The notes: generated from the sequence alone by a model not told the origin. A DNA stretch of 29,205 nucleotides from JAZKAD01 sp040389305 (GCA_040389305.1 JAZKAD010000076.1:1-29205); one strand, 5' to 3'; positions 7,689-16,419 are shown, counted from the first letter of the stretch. Program-made: numbers and translations.

Positions 7689-9647
7689 ATGAAGCACTTC
7701 AAGCAGCTGTCAATTATTTTATTGTCAATATTCTCTATTATTTTATCTAGCCAAGCTCTAGCAGTTAATGCGAGAGATGCCGCTCTTCACGCTTTGGGTA
7801 AAAAAAACTGGGTAGAGGCCATAAAGTACGCAAAGAAATCTGGAGACAAGACAGCGCTTAAAGTCATTCAAACTGCAGCATTTATAGATAGAGGGGGGGG
7901 TTTTGAAGATATAACGCAGTTTATCGCTCAAAACCCTGAATGGCCAGAGACGAAGAAGTTAGAAAAAATAGCGGAGAACGCAATAAACTCCTCCACTAGC
8001 AAAACAAAGATAGTGCAGTGGTTTAAAAATAGGGAGCCTATCACTGACAAGGGTGCAAAATATTATGCTTTAGCCGCGGAGAAGCTCATTAAAGATTCCA
8101 CTCAACTTAAAAGAATTATAAAGCAAGGCTGGATTTATGGTGATTATACAAGAGATGAACAAAAAGACTTTTTGGCAAAAAATGCTAAATACCTAGACAA
8201 AACTGATCATGCAAAAAAAATAGATTACCTACTTTGGGCTGGTAGTACTGAAAAGGCGGAAGGTTTATTAAAGCTAGCTTCGGATCACGACAGGCATATG
8301 TTCAAAGAAGCTATAACCCTTATAAAAAAATGCATCTGCTCAGAAGAGCATTTTCAAAGTCTTGATACTCATGCAAAGCATCACTCTATCTTGCTCTACT
8401 CTTACTTAAAATTACATGAAAAAGATGAGGTGATAGATGCAAGGATAGCGGATCTTGCCGCAAATGCTCCAAAAGACTCTGATCACTCTACTGAATGGTG
8501 GAAACTTCAGGCAAGATTTGCGCGTACTCTTATTAAGCAGGGAAGGTACCAAGAGGCCTATAACATCGCAAAAAATCACAACGCACTTACTTCTGAAGAT
8601 GTAAGCGAAGCTGAATTTATGGCAGGTTGGCTTGCACTAAGATTTGTGAATAAGCCAGGAGCTGCCTCTCAGCATTTTCAAGCTTTGCATAAAGTTGTGA
8701 AGCAACCGATTAGTGTATCTAGGGCTGCGTATTGGCTAGGGAGGGCGAATCTTGCTCTTGGTAAAAAAGAGGAGGCTCATAAGTGGCTTAGGGAAGCTGC
8801 GTCCTTGAATTATACATATTACGGCCAGCTCGCATCCATAGAACTCGGGAATCATACCCTGACTTTACCCAAAAAACCTAAAATTACCGCTGGGCATCAT
8901 AAAAACATTACCCAAAACGAGATAGTACGCGCGGCGAAAATGTTACTTGCCCAGAATTTAGATGATCTTGCTATGGTATACGTCAAGGCATTTATGACGA
9001 AGGCTCCAAGTGCAGAAGAAGCATTGATTATGATGGATTACATCAGGGACCGCAAAGGCACAAATCATATAATTGCTATGGCTAAAGCTGCGTCATACAA
9101 TAGAATTTTGCTAGTGAATGATGCATTCCCAACGAAATATAAAATCAGCAATAAGTTCATAGAACCAGCCCTAGCTTATTCAATTATTAGACAAGAAACT
9201 CTATTTGACCAACATGCTATAAGTAACCGAAACGCTCATGGATTGATGCAACTTCTTCCTCAAACAGCTTGCGACACTGCAAAAACTTTGAAAATGAAAT
9301 GCAAGCCTAAAAATCATCTTCTAACCAACACCGATTATAATATTACTTTGGGTACTAAAACCTTTAAGGACAGCTTAGACGCAAACGATGGATCTTATAT
9401 TTTGGCTATTATTGCATATAATGCAGGGCCTCATAAAATACCAGAATGGATTGAGACATATGGCGATCCTCGAAAACTCAAGAACCATTACGAAGTAATT
9501 GATTGGATAGAAAAAATTCCTTATCACGAAACAAGGAATTACGTCCAAAGACTTCTGGAGAACTTGCAGGTGTATAGAAGCATCCTTGGACAGGGTAAGG
9601 AGATGCGTTTACTAAAAGACATGGGAGTTAGACAAAAACCAAGATAG
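7689..9647 (+). CDS. slt: Soluble lytic murein transglycosylase (Slt70-type)
   Basis: Periplasmic muramidase that cleaves the MurNAc-GlcNAc bond forming 1,6-anhydro ends. The 652-aa length fits the family. An N-terminal signal peptide is visible (hydrophobic core about residues 8-20, likely cut after QALA near 25). A long helical superhelix domain follows, and the C-terminal lysozyme-like domain begins near residue 490. Catalytic Glu503 is in SIIRQETLFD, followed by AHGLMQLLP and the AYNAGP block. A run of eight Gs at 7893-7900 lies in frame early in the gene. It has no partner gene in an operon. An alternative role in opening peptidoglycan for secretion machinery cannot be excluded. Confidence 0.95.
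   Translation: MKHFKQLSIILLSIFSIILSSQALAVNARDAALHALGKKNWVEAIKYAKKSGDKTALKVIQTAAFIDRGGGFEDITQFIAQNPEWPETKKLEKIAENAINSSTSKTKIVQWFKNREPITDKGAKYYALAAEKLIKDSTQLKRIIKQGWIYGDYTRDEQKDFLAKNAKYLDKTDHAKKIDYLLWAGSTEKAEGLLKLASDHDRHMFKEAITLIKKCICSEEHFQSLDTHAKHHSILLYSYLKLHEKDEVIDARIADLAANAPKDSDHSTEWWKLQARFARTLIKQGRYQEAYNIAKNHNALTSEDVSEAEFMAGWLALRFVNKPGAASQHFQALHKVVKQPISVSRAAYWLGRANLALGKKEEAHKWLREAASLNYTYYGQLASIELGNHTLTLPKKPKITAGHHKNITQNEIVRAAKMLLAQNLDDLAMVYVKAFMTKAPSAEEALIMMDYIRDRKGTNHIIAMAKAASYNRILLVNDAFPTKYKISNKFIEPALAYSIIRQETLFDQHAISNRNAHGLMQLLPQTACDTAKTLKMKCKPKNHLLTNTDYNITLGTKTFKDSLDANDGSYILAIIAYNAGPHKIPEWIETYGDPRKLKNHYEVIDWIEKIPYHETRNYVQRLLENLQVYRSILGQGKEMRLLKDMGVRQKPR
7893..7900 (+). repeat. Eight-G homopolymer inside slt
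   Basis: An uninterrupted run of eight Gs encodes part of a Gly-Gly-Gly stretch at residues 69-71 of the transglycosylase. Such tracts are rare in an AT-rich genome and can slip during replication. Confidence 0.9.
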
Positions 9648-9800
9648 CTCTTGCGTTATTATCGCTTTGAAGTCATGAGGTTTTTATTGCTTCACGAGGT
9701 GGTAATCTAAGGATGTCATATGCGCACTATAGAATATCCCGTTGTTTTATTATTAGAAATTCTACTTAATAAAGCTATTGGTTTTTTTGGGAGGATTACC

Positions 9801-9821
9801 ATGGATTATACGGCGCTTTGA
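9801..9821 (+). other. Six-codon mini-ORF with a strong ribosome binding site
   Basis: ATG at 9801 encodes MDYTAL then TGA. GGGAGG at 9789-9794 is ideally spaced, better than for most genes in the window. It may be a leader peptide, or the start of a decayed gene. There is no evidence of expression. Confidence 0.25.
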
Positions 9822-9906
9822 ATTGTAGACTCGCCCCCTAAAATACCCTTAAGATGAGATTAAAACTGCCAACAAAAACACCAAGATTTGTAATGTATAT
9901 CTAATG

Positions 9907-9935
9907 TTGACTCATCGACATTTTTAAAATAAAGT
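9907..9935 (+). promoter_or_regulatory. Sigma-70-like promoter for the 605-aa gene
   Basis: TTGACT, 17-base spacer, TAAAGT, ending 55 bases before the ATG at 9991. The -35 matches 5 of 6 consensus bases and the -10 matches 4 of 6. Confidence 0.4.
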
Positions 9936-9990
9936 CTATGCAATAAACTATGTAGTAGAATTTAAATAACATTTAACAATATTCATAACT

Positions 9991-11808
9991 ATGTCTGAAG
10001 AAAATCCACAACCACAAGGATACAAGTTAGGTTATAAGATAATAGATATTGATGATAGCAGTGAATTATATAAGGCCTTAAAGGAAGGAGGCGTTGATAC
10101 AGTTAAAAAAGAAGTGGAGGAATTGAAGGAATCATGGGGAAAAAACTTCAAAGCCCAAGTGGAGGAATTGAAGGAATCATGGGGAGAAAAATATACAGAA
10201 GAAACATTTAGTGTAGATAAAATAAGATATAGTGGTAGTGGTTTATTATCGATAATTCTGTCAAGTGATTCTAAAAATAAGGCAAAAACTTTAGAGGCGC
10301 TAACTTCTGAAGGGATGAGTATAGATGAAGGATTAAAGCAACATCTCAAAGGAGATAGAGGGCGTCTTGATTATACTCAAGGGGAAATAAAAATCATTGC
10401 TGATGCGATAAAGAATAAAAATGTTGAGGCTTTGTTGGGTGTAGCAACGCTAAATAGCGATAAATTTAATAAAAAAGATGGGCTAATAAATCTAATTCAC
10501 GACCTTAGAGACGGAGAATTGGCTCAAAACTATAAAATTCATTCAGATTTAACAATCGAATGTGACGACAAGAGTGATCTTGCAAAAGCTTTAGAAGGAA
10601 AGGCAGAAGGTTTTTTAAATGCATTAGATGTATTGCAAAAATCTATAGAAAAAGATGGCATAGAGTTTGATATCAACAAAGTACAAATTGATAGGCAAAA
10701 CTTATTAGAGTTTGCGATGACTGGCCATTCTAGTGAAAAACATCAGATAATTAAAATATTAGCAGAAAAAGGGACAAATATTGAATCTGGTATTTCTGAA
10801 TATTTAAAAAGACCGCCTGCTCATGAAGTGCCAGATAAAAAAGATATCAACCAAATTGCAGATGCAATGATGAGAGGAGAATTAGCTACTTTAAGAAACA
10901 ATGAAGTATTTAAGAAGTGCAGTGATCAGGTTCAACGCGCGCTGGATAATGTAACTCGGGCCATGGGAATTAATACAGCATTTAATCAGAAGGCCTTGGA
11001 AGCGGATATAGAAAAAAATCCAAAAAACTATAAAAAAATATCTGAAATAAACAGTAGATTTAGCGGGCTATGTGATGTGATATGCAATTATATTACAGCT
11101 GAAGATACTATCAAAAATACTCCCGAACCTGAAAAAAAACAAAATGCAGAGGGTTTGAGTGAAATAAAGAAAATTAATGATGATTTAGAAAATAAATATT
11201 CAAACACTCATTTGTTACTTTCGGCAACAATTGGACAAAAGATAAAAGCAGCATTATTTCAAGAATATCCTCATAGCGTTCTAAACAAAGAACAACAGCG
11301 GTCTGTATTAAAAACAGAGAATGGCGCTACAGCAATAAATCATGACACTTTATCTGATGGACTCGCAAAAGTTAACGATGGAGAATATGTAAAGTTTTGT
11401 GTTTTTAAAAAAGAAAAACTGCTAGGTATTATTCCTACGTTTAGTGATGGTCATAGTATGTTAATTAAAAAAGTGGGGAAAAAAGATGGGAAAGATAGTT
11501 TTATTTTTTTTGACCCAAATGAAGGAACGTCAATACCTATGACCGCAGAAAGCTTAACGGATAAATTAAATATAAAATTTAAAGAATGGAATGAATCATC
11601 ATATAGGTACAATGAAGTATGCTTTGTAAATAATTCATCCTATATGAAGGAAGCTAATAAGGCACTTCAAGAATCTATAGCGCCTAAAAAATCTATAGTT
11701 GCTAGAGTTGTAAATAAAATGAAAGATGTATTTACAAACAAACATAAAACTACCATCGCGCCAGCTCCATCAGCGGGACATGCACAGTCCCAAGAAAACA
11801 CTAGATGA
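9991..11808 (+). CDS. 605-aa putative effector: duplicated ankyrin-like modules and a C58 (YopT-like) protease-like C-terminus
   Basis: Not a protein I recognise by name. It has no signal peptide or membrane segment. A 15-residue unit (VEELKESWG) is repeated at residues 42-50 and 57-65. Two alignable modules follow, at about residues 74-150 and 226-303, each with a leucine-rich segment, an ankyrin-like helix pair and an IADA(I/M) helix. In the C-terminal part, GHSML (His488) is followed 20 residues later by FFDPNEG (Asp508), as in YopT/AvrPphB-type cysteine proteases. Cys361 in SGLCDVIC is the best nucleophile candidate, 127 residues before the His, close to the spacing in YopT (about 119). 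Codon use is more AT-rich than in flanking genes. No operon partner. Secretion and protease activity are inferred. Confidence 0.7.
   Translation: MSEENPQPQGYKLGYKIIDIDDSSELYKALKEGGVDTVKKEVEELKESWGKNFKAQVEELKESWGEKYTEETFSVDKIRYSGSGLLSIILSSDSKNKAKTLEALTSEGMSIDEGLKQHLKGDRGRLDYTQGEIKIIADAIKNKNVEALLGVATLNSDKFNKKDGLINLIHDLRDGELAQNYKIHSDLTIECDDKSDLAKALEGKAEGFLNALDVLQKSIEKDGIEFDINKVQIDRQNLLEFAMTGHSSEKHQIIKILAEKGTNIESGISEYLKRPPAHEVPDKKDINQIADAMMRGELATLRNNEVFKKCSDQVQRALDNVTRAMGINTAFNQKALEADIEKNPKNYKKISEINSRFSGLCDVICNYITAEDTIKNTPEPEKKQNAEGLSEIKKINDDLENKYSNTHLLLSATIGQKIKAALFQEYPHSVLNKEQQRSVLKTENGATAINHDTLSDGLAKVNDGEYVKFCVFKKEKLLGIIPTFSDGHSMLIKKVGKKDGKDSFIFFDPNEGTSIPMTAESLTDKLNIKFKEWNESSYRYNEVCFVNNSSYMKEANKALQESIAPKKSIVARVVNKMKDVFTNKHKTTIAPAPSAGHAQSQENTR
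10112..10185 (+). repeat. 29-base direct repeat with 45-base period in the 605-aa gene
   Basis: Bases 10112-10140 recur identically at 10157-10185. The period is 45 bases (15 codons), so the frame is kept and the peptide VEELKESWG is repeated. Identity at DNA level points to a recent tandem duplication. Confidence 0.85.
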
Positions 11809-11843
11809 GCTTGTACTAGCGCAAGATATATCGTTATATATTA

Positions 11844-13330
11844 CTATACCGTCTGGCTCTCAATAAGTTTTCTTATTTCGGAGAAAGTGGTGGGTTTTAC
11901 TAACTTACTATCTACAAAAACAGACTCAAGAATTCCGCGGTTTTCTTCTTCCTCTGACTGTCTATCGTAAAGCACCATACTGCCGTTTTCGCGCTCGACG
12001 CGAAGCAAGCCTTTTGCTGATTTTTTAGTGCCCGAATCAGTGCTTGGGTTTTTAAAAATTTCTCTACGCTCGCCATTTACAACCCCGCTGGTGGATTTCA
12101 TAGCAAATCCAAAGCTATCTCTGGTTGTATATTGATAAGTATACGATCCCACTCCAAACACTATATTGCCAGAGCAAAAACCTTTATCCTCCATAGCGCT
12201 AAGTATATTGTTTGCGCGTTCTATAGTAATGGAATCTCCATAAATTAAACCAATATGAGGATCTAGCATTTTATAACCCTTATCAGTTAAATTGCCCCCG
12301 AATATCTCCCATAAGCATTCGATAGCGCCTTTATATTCAGGGCTCCCCACCTCTGCATCAATGTTACCAGCTATTATTTTTACAGGATCTCCACTATCGG
12401 GACGAAGAACCACCTTACCGTCGCGCTGCATAATTTCATGCTTTAACTCCTTCATATATTCCGTCACTACTTTCCAAAAATCCCATGTATCTGCCACGAT
12501 AGACACAATACCTTTTGGATATAACTCTTTGATTAAACGGTGAAAAGTAGAAAGCTCTCTTTCTTGGGTTCCCATACACATAACAGAATGTTCGGTAGCT
12601 GGTACTGAGCATCCAATCAGCTCTTTTTCTGCATTTGAATTGTANNNNNNNNNNTCAAATCGATGCCCGGGACTGAGTCAGTTCCAACGAAGGAGGTAAG
12701 ATGCGCAGCCCCTGTCAGTGCTGCGTCTTGTAGGCTTGACATTCCTCTTAGAGAAAAATCATGCACTTGGAAGGGAATAAAGTCTTTCGAGCAGCCGGTT
12801 TTAACAGCAAATTCAGTTAGTAATTTCTTATACTCAAAAGCTGTGGTTGCTGAAGTGATAGATTTCCATAAATAACAAGAGAGGACGCTTTCGATGTAAT
12901 TTGTAAGCCAAAAGAAATCGGGGTGAGTGTTTACTATAGTAAGTACAGGAACTCCAATCGGCACGCGCGTTCCTTCTGGTAGTGCTTTGATTTTAAGGGG
13001 CAGATATCCAAGATCATGCAAGGACTCTATGTGAGATACATCAATTGCATCTTTACCCAAGGCGTAGTCCATTCGTCTTTTGTATATCTTAACTACCTCT
13101 TTCTTGTCTTTGTTAAAAAACTGTTCATTCCAGGCGTCGATTAGAAAATCTTTAATAAAATACTGAAGTCCAAAAAAAACTACTTTATTATCGTAATTTT
13201 TTGTAAGCATCTTACCTTCACGACTGCTACGGGGGGTGTAGTTAGAGTACACTTCCGTTGTTCCGCTTGGGTATTGCCTACGATGATCTGCTTTATAAAA
13301 GTCGATAGAGGTTAAAGGATTTATACGCAT
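11844..13330 (-). CDS. nadV: Nicotinamide phosphoribosyltransferase, crossed by an assembly gap
   Basis: Converts nicotinamide and PRPP to nicotinamide mononucleotide, the first step of the two-step NAD salvage route. The N-terminal part (down to 12655) and C-terminal part (12644 to 11844) form one gene interrupted by 10 Ns. The N-part has the family opening SIDFYKADHRRQYPSGTTEVY and ends in GTDSVPGID. The C-part resumes with GCSVPATEHS, whose His corresponds to the phosphorylated His247 of human NAMPT, followed by VVLRPDSGDP (PRPP binding) and LIYGDSITIERAN. The two halves are in phase only if the true gap is 2 modulo 3, so 8 or 11 bases fit and 10 does not. The full length is then about 494-495 aa, as expected. 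The start is ATG 13330 with AGGA 7 bases upstream. It lies 11 bases after flhB on the same strand. Confidence 0.93.
12645..12654. other. Assembly gap (10 Ns)
   Basis: Ten undetermined bases inside the nicotinamide phosphoribosyltransferase gene. This is a placeholder, because the flanking reading frames do not join across exactly 10 bases. Confidence 0.99.
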
Positions 13331-13341
13331 CAATTTTCCTA

Positions 13342-14430
13342 TTATTTTTTCTTTTTATTTTGTTTCAAACTAAACACATAGCTAATTATCTTTGCAACTG
13401 CATCATAATGCTCAAAGGGAATCGGATAATCAACTTCCACTTCTTTATAAAGCGCCCTTGCGAGTGGTGGGCTTTCGACTATCGGCACGTCATGATCTTC
13501 TGCTATTTTTCTAATTTGCAAAGCCATTGCGTCTAAGCCTTTTGCTATAACGATAGGAGCATTCATTGACTTTTCTTCATATTGTAGAGCTATAGCAAAG
13601 TGCTCCGGATTGGTGATGATAACTGTTGCTTCTGGTACTGTTTGGGCATGAGGTCTTTTAGATAGCTCATATCTTTTTTGTCTTTGGCGTTTTTTAATCT
13701 CGGGATTGCCTTCGGTCTGCTTATACTCTTCTTTGACTTCTTGTTTAGTCATCTTCATAGAGCGAAAATATTCATAGCGTTGGTAAAAGTAGTCCGCGCC
13801 AGCTATAGCCGCAAGAGTGATGCAAACCGATATCATAATATGATTGATAAGACTATGAATTTTAATCAGGATCCCACCTACCGACAAGTCTTGGTACATG
13901 CGAAGCTCTTGAATATCAGAAAGCACTATAAGATAAATCAGGACCCCTACGATCGTAAGCTTTAGAAGGTTCTTAAGAAACTCTACAAAGTTTTTTGCAG
14001 AGAAAATCTTTTTAAAGCCCTTGAATACTGATAATTTAGAGATATCTGGCGTAACGGGCTCGAAAGTAAATACGATCTGACCTTGTTGCATGAGATGGGA
14101 GAATAACGTTGCAACTATCACAAGAAGGAATACGGGGCTCAGATATACCAAAGCCTTCCCGATATTGTATTTTAATAAATTTCCACATTCCGCGTAATTA
14201 ATGTTGATGCTACCGGAATGCTCTATCAAAAGTTTAAAATTAAGTGCTGAGAATTTAAAAATCAGCGGAAAGACCCATGCCACAATAATTGCAAGAGTTG
14301 TCAGGGCCATAAAGCTCGTGACTTCGCGGGAGTTAATAACTTGCCCGCGCTCTACTGCGTCCTCTATTCGTTTATGCGTGGGCTCTTCCGTTTTGGATGC
14401 GTCGTCCTCTTCTTCGCCGTCTCCTGCCAT
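13342..14430 (-). CDS. flhB: Flagellar/type III export switch protein FlhB
   Basis: Inner-membrane component of the flagellar type III export gate that switches substrate class after self-cleavage. The 362-aa protein has the usual layout: an N-terminal cytosolic ATEEPTHKRIEDA-like segment, four membrane helices (about residues 40-60, 92-112, 156-172, 190-212), a charged linker with the conserved EVKEEYKQTEGNPEIK block, and the C-terminal FlhBC domain. The autocleavage site reads NPEH (residues 274-277) instead of the common NPTH; the Asn-Pro scissile pair is kept. The similar secretion-system homologues (YscU/SpaS) are possible, but the sequence reads as flagellar. No other flagellar gene is in the window. 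It sits 35 bases after the porin and 11 before the NAD-salvage gene. Confidence 0.93.
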   Translation of the reverse strand: MAGDGEEEDDASKTEEPTHKRIEDAVERGQVINSREVTSFMALTTLAIIVAWVFPLIFKFSALNFKLLIEHSGSININYAECGNLLKYNIGKALVYLSPVFLLVIVATLFSHLMQQGQIVFTFEPVTPDISKLSVFKGFKKIFSAKNFVEFLKNLLKLTIVGVLIYLIVLSDIQELRMYQDLSVGGILIKIHSLINHIMISVCITLAAIAGADYFYQRYEYFRSMKMTKQEVKEEYKQTEGNPEIKKRQRQKRYELSKRPHAQTVPEATVIITNPEHFAIALQYEEKSMNAPIVIAKGLDAMALQIRKIAEDHDVPIVESPPLARALYKEVEVDYPIPFEHYDAVAKIISYVFSLKQNKKKK

Positions 14431-14465
14431 ATTGGCCTATATTTTAAAACTTATCTAAGAGGATA

Positions 14466-15644
14466 TTAAAGCTCTAATTTAGCTCCAAAAAGCACTAGAG
14501 CACCTTTGTAACCATCTTGAATAAGTTGATTATTTTTTATATGTCTACCGCTAGTCTTATATAAGCTAACTTCTGCATAAGGAAGAATTCCCGGAGCTAA
14601 CTTATATTGAGTAGCAAGAGTTGTAGTATTCATACTACTAGCTTTATGTTTGCTTGAGAAGTAGCTAAGGCTATATGACAATTTTTCTGTGTGATTATAC
14701 CTAGCAGTAGCGCCATAAACACGACTATCACGCCCTAAAGTGTCTATAACTGATGAGGTGATACTTTTCATGTAATCCATATAACTGCCAGCGATAGAAA
14801 AATCTTTGTAAGTAACCTCTGTGCCTATTGTATAAGTTCTTAATTTTTTCCAGGCAATTTGAGCTTGAGTAGGTTTTACGGCTTGCACAGGTTTGCCCAT
14901 TTCACCAACGATAGCGCTGCGTATTTTAAAATCGTTTGTAAATTCATGTTTGTGAGTGAGGCCGAGGGCAATACCATCTCTGATATCTATATTATATACT
15001 CTAGATCTAGTAGGATCATGGCGATCAGCATCGCTAAAGCTTTTAGAACCTATATTTGTAGTATCTGGGATGTAACTCACGCCGAGCTGAAAGTTTTTAA
15101 GCTCTGGAGTGTAGTAGGTGATTTTTCTAGAATATTCTACCTCAGAGGAATTACGTGTTTTGGGGTCTAAGAAATTGCCGAAATTAGTAATATATACACC
15201 GCCTCTGTTTGCAGGATCGGATCTTACCCAAACATCCCATCCGCCAGCTGTTGCACATGCATTGCTATACCCATGAACTTTCATTGTTGCATATGCACTT
15301 TTGTTAGAACCAAGCTCCCACCGACCAGCATTAGATTCTGTATATATAAAAGATGCGAGTTTACGAGTGTTTTTAGCGGTTGTGGCTAAATTAATTTGAG
15401 CTCCGTAAACAAAGCCAGAATCTAAGGTATTCTTAGCATCCGCAGCTACGTACGCAGTGCTGTTGAATGCAGTATATTTTTTATCTGCGCTGACATTTTT
15501 TGTAGACAGAGGACCCTTGGCGTTATCAGAGTAATATCCTGCTTGAAAGTCAATTCCAGCGCGTAACTTGACCTCAGGAGAGCTTGCAAAGGCTGAGGTT
15601 GTAGAAGCTAGGCATGCGAATATAACAAAGAGTCTTGAATGCAT
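14466..15644 (-). CDS. Outer-membrane porin (Gram-negative porin superfamily)
   Basis: A 392-aa beta-barrel protein. The signal peptide is clear (hydrophobic core residues 5-14, likely cut after AFA near residue 20). The mature part alternates short aromatic and glycine-rich strands typical of 16-stranded trimeric porins, with many GxxY/YxxS turns. The final strand ends GALVLFGAKLEL, a hydrophobic terminal strand of the kind recognised by the BAM complex, though ending in Leu rather than Phe. Two cysteines lie close together near residue 130 and may form a loop disulfide. Specificity cannot be read from the sequence. It is the upstream gene of a possible porin-flhB-nadV run. Confidence 0.85.
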   Translation of the reverse strand: MHSRLFVIFACLASTTSAFASSPEVKLRAGIDFQAGYYSDNAKGPLSTKNVSADKKYTAFNSTAYVAADAKNTLDSGFVYGAQINLATTAKNTRKLASFIYTESNAGRWELGSNKSAYATMKVHGYSNACATAGGWDVWVRSDPANRGGVYITNFGNFLDPKTRNSSEVEYSRKITYYTPELKNFQLGVSYIPDTTNIGSKSFSDADRHDPTRSRVYNIDIRDGIALGLTHKHEFTNDFKIRSAIVGEMGKPVQAVKPTQAQIAWKKLRTYTIGTEVTYKDFSIAGSYMDYMKSITSSVIDTLGRDSRVYGATARYNHTEKLSYSLSYFSSKHKASSMNTTTLATQYKLAPGILPYAEVSLYKTSGRHIKNNQLIQDGYKGALVLFGAKLEL

Positions 15645-16038
15645 AATATATCATTGTTAAGAGATAAAAGGAGTAAATAATAGCATTATAATTTTATTTA
15701 TCAAGAACATTGCTTAAAGCCTAGGCATTCTAAGGGCGTCAATTATATTATATAATTTCTGAGAGTGCCAGTACTTATAGCATTCTTGACATATACTATA
15801 ATTTACATTAATATCTTGTGCATATCACTCAAGTAGAACTAACTTTCTGACAATAGGATAAGCAATGACAATACACACAATACACACAATAAAACAATTT
15901 AGTGATCTACATATCAAAAAATAAAGTATGCGATATCAAGCTTGCTAAGATCATCAAATAATGGTATTTTTTATTAAACTATCCTAGTAATAACACAAAA
16001 TGAACTAAAAACTAATAAGATCAAGGAGAAACTTGGGT
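15645..16038. other. AT-rich intergenic region between porin and the 115-aa gene
   Basis: About 394 bases separate these two divergent genes. It contains several TATAAT-like hexamers for the porin and a short 9-base tandem repeat (15868-15891). I see no coding frame and no RNA gene. Confidence 0.5.
15868..15891 (+). repeat. Short tandem repeat, unit ACAATACAC
   Basis: Two full copies and a partial third copy of a 9-base unit lie in the spacer upstream of the 115-aa gene. Confidence 0.8.
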
Positions 16039-16386
16039 ATGTCAGTAAGAGCTGAAGATTTAGAAAGAGTATATGATATTGGTATAAAAAGAACCTATTG
16101 GAAGAGCGCGCTGCTAGAAAAGATTAATGATTTACGCTCGCTTCTTAGTTTAGAGCCTGCAAACGTTGCTTTAAAACGAGGAGAATATGACGCAGAGTCC
16201 GTCCGCGTTCTCAAGGCGATTGATTTTAGCCCTTTAGATACAACCATGGCAGAAAAGCATCTACATCTCAGCAATGTATGTGCGTCAATCCAGCTTAATT
16301 TTTGCGGTATAGGCTTTACCCCAGTTGAGTTCTCTTCGACAGAACAATCGCAGCTATTAGGGGCTGGGCTAGTAGAAATAGCTTAG
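16039..16386 (+). CDS. 115-aa hypothetical protein
   Basis: A small soluble protein of unknown function. No signal peptide, membrane segment or catalytic motif is visible. The N-terminal half is helical and charged (residues 5-45); the C-terminal half holds two cysteines and a hydrophobic strand region (LNFCGIGFTPVEF). AAGGAG at 16023-16028 supports translation. ATG 16039 is 10 bases from it and a TTG at 16033 is 4 bases from it, so either could be the start. It stands alone, converges on queH, and a palindromic hairpin follows 34 bases after its stop. Its composition looks like a real gene rather than a chance frame. Confidence 0.65.
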   Translation: MSVRAEDLERVYDIGIKRTYWKSALLEKINDLRSLLSLEPANVALKRGEYDAESVRVLKAIDFSPLDTTMAEKHLHLSNVCASIQLNFCGIGFTPVEFSSTEQSQLLGAGLVEIA

Positions 16387-16419
16387 TGGAGCAATCAGTT
16401 GTGCAGTAATGCAGGTTAT

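Larger units (their letters stand above)
9648..9990 (+). other. Intergenic region upstream of the 605-aa gene
   Basis: This 343-base spacer contains a promoter candidate at 9907-9935 and a very short frame (9801-9821) behind a strong GGGAGG ribosome binding site. It may hold a decayed gene or mobile-element remnant, but I cannot identify one. No RNA gene seen. Confidence 0.5.

Noticed and set aside
9821..9900. Insertion-sequence end in the spacer before the 605-aa gene
   Set aside because: The segment looks unlike its surroundings, but I found no matching inverted repeat, target duplication or transposase remnant.
12617..13333. Separate 238-codon gene running through the Ns
   Set aside because: Its end results from treating the 10 Ns as real length; the residues after the gap are out of frame with the true protein.
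15868..15891. Tandem repeats as a possible CRISPR array or iteron set
   Set aside because: The unit is 9 bases with fewer than three copies and no spacers or adjacent cas or rep genes.
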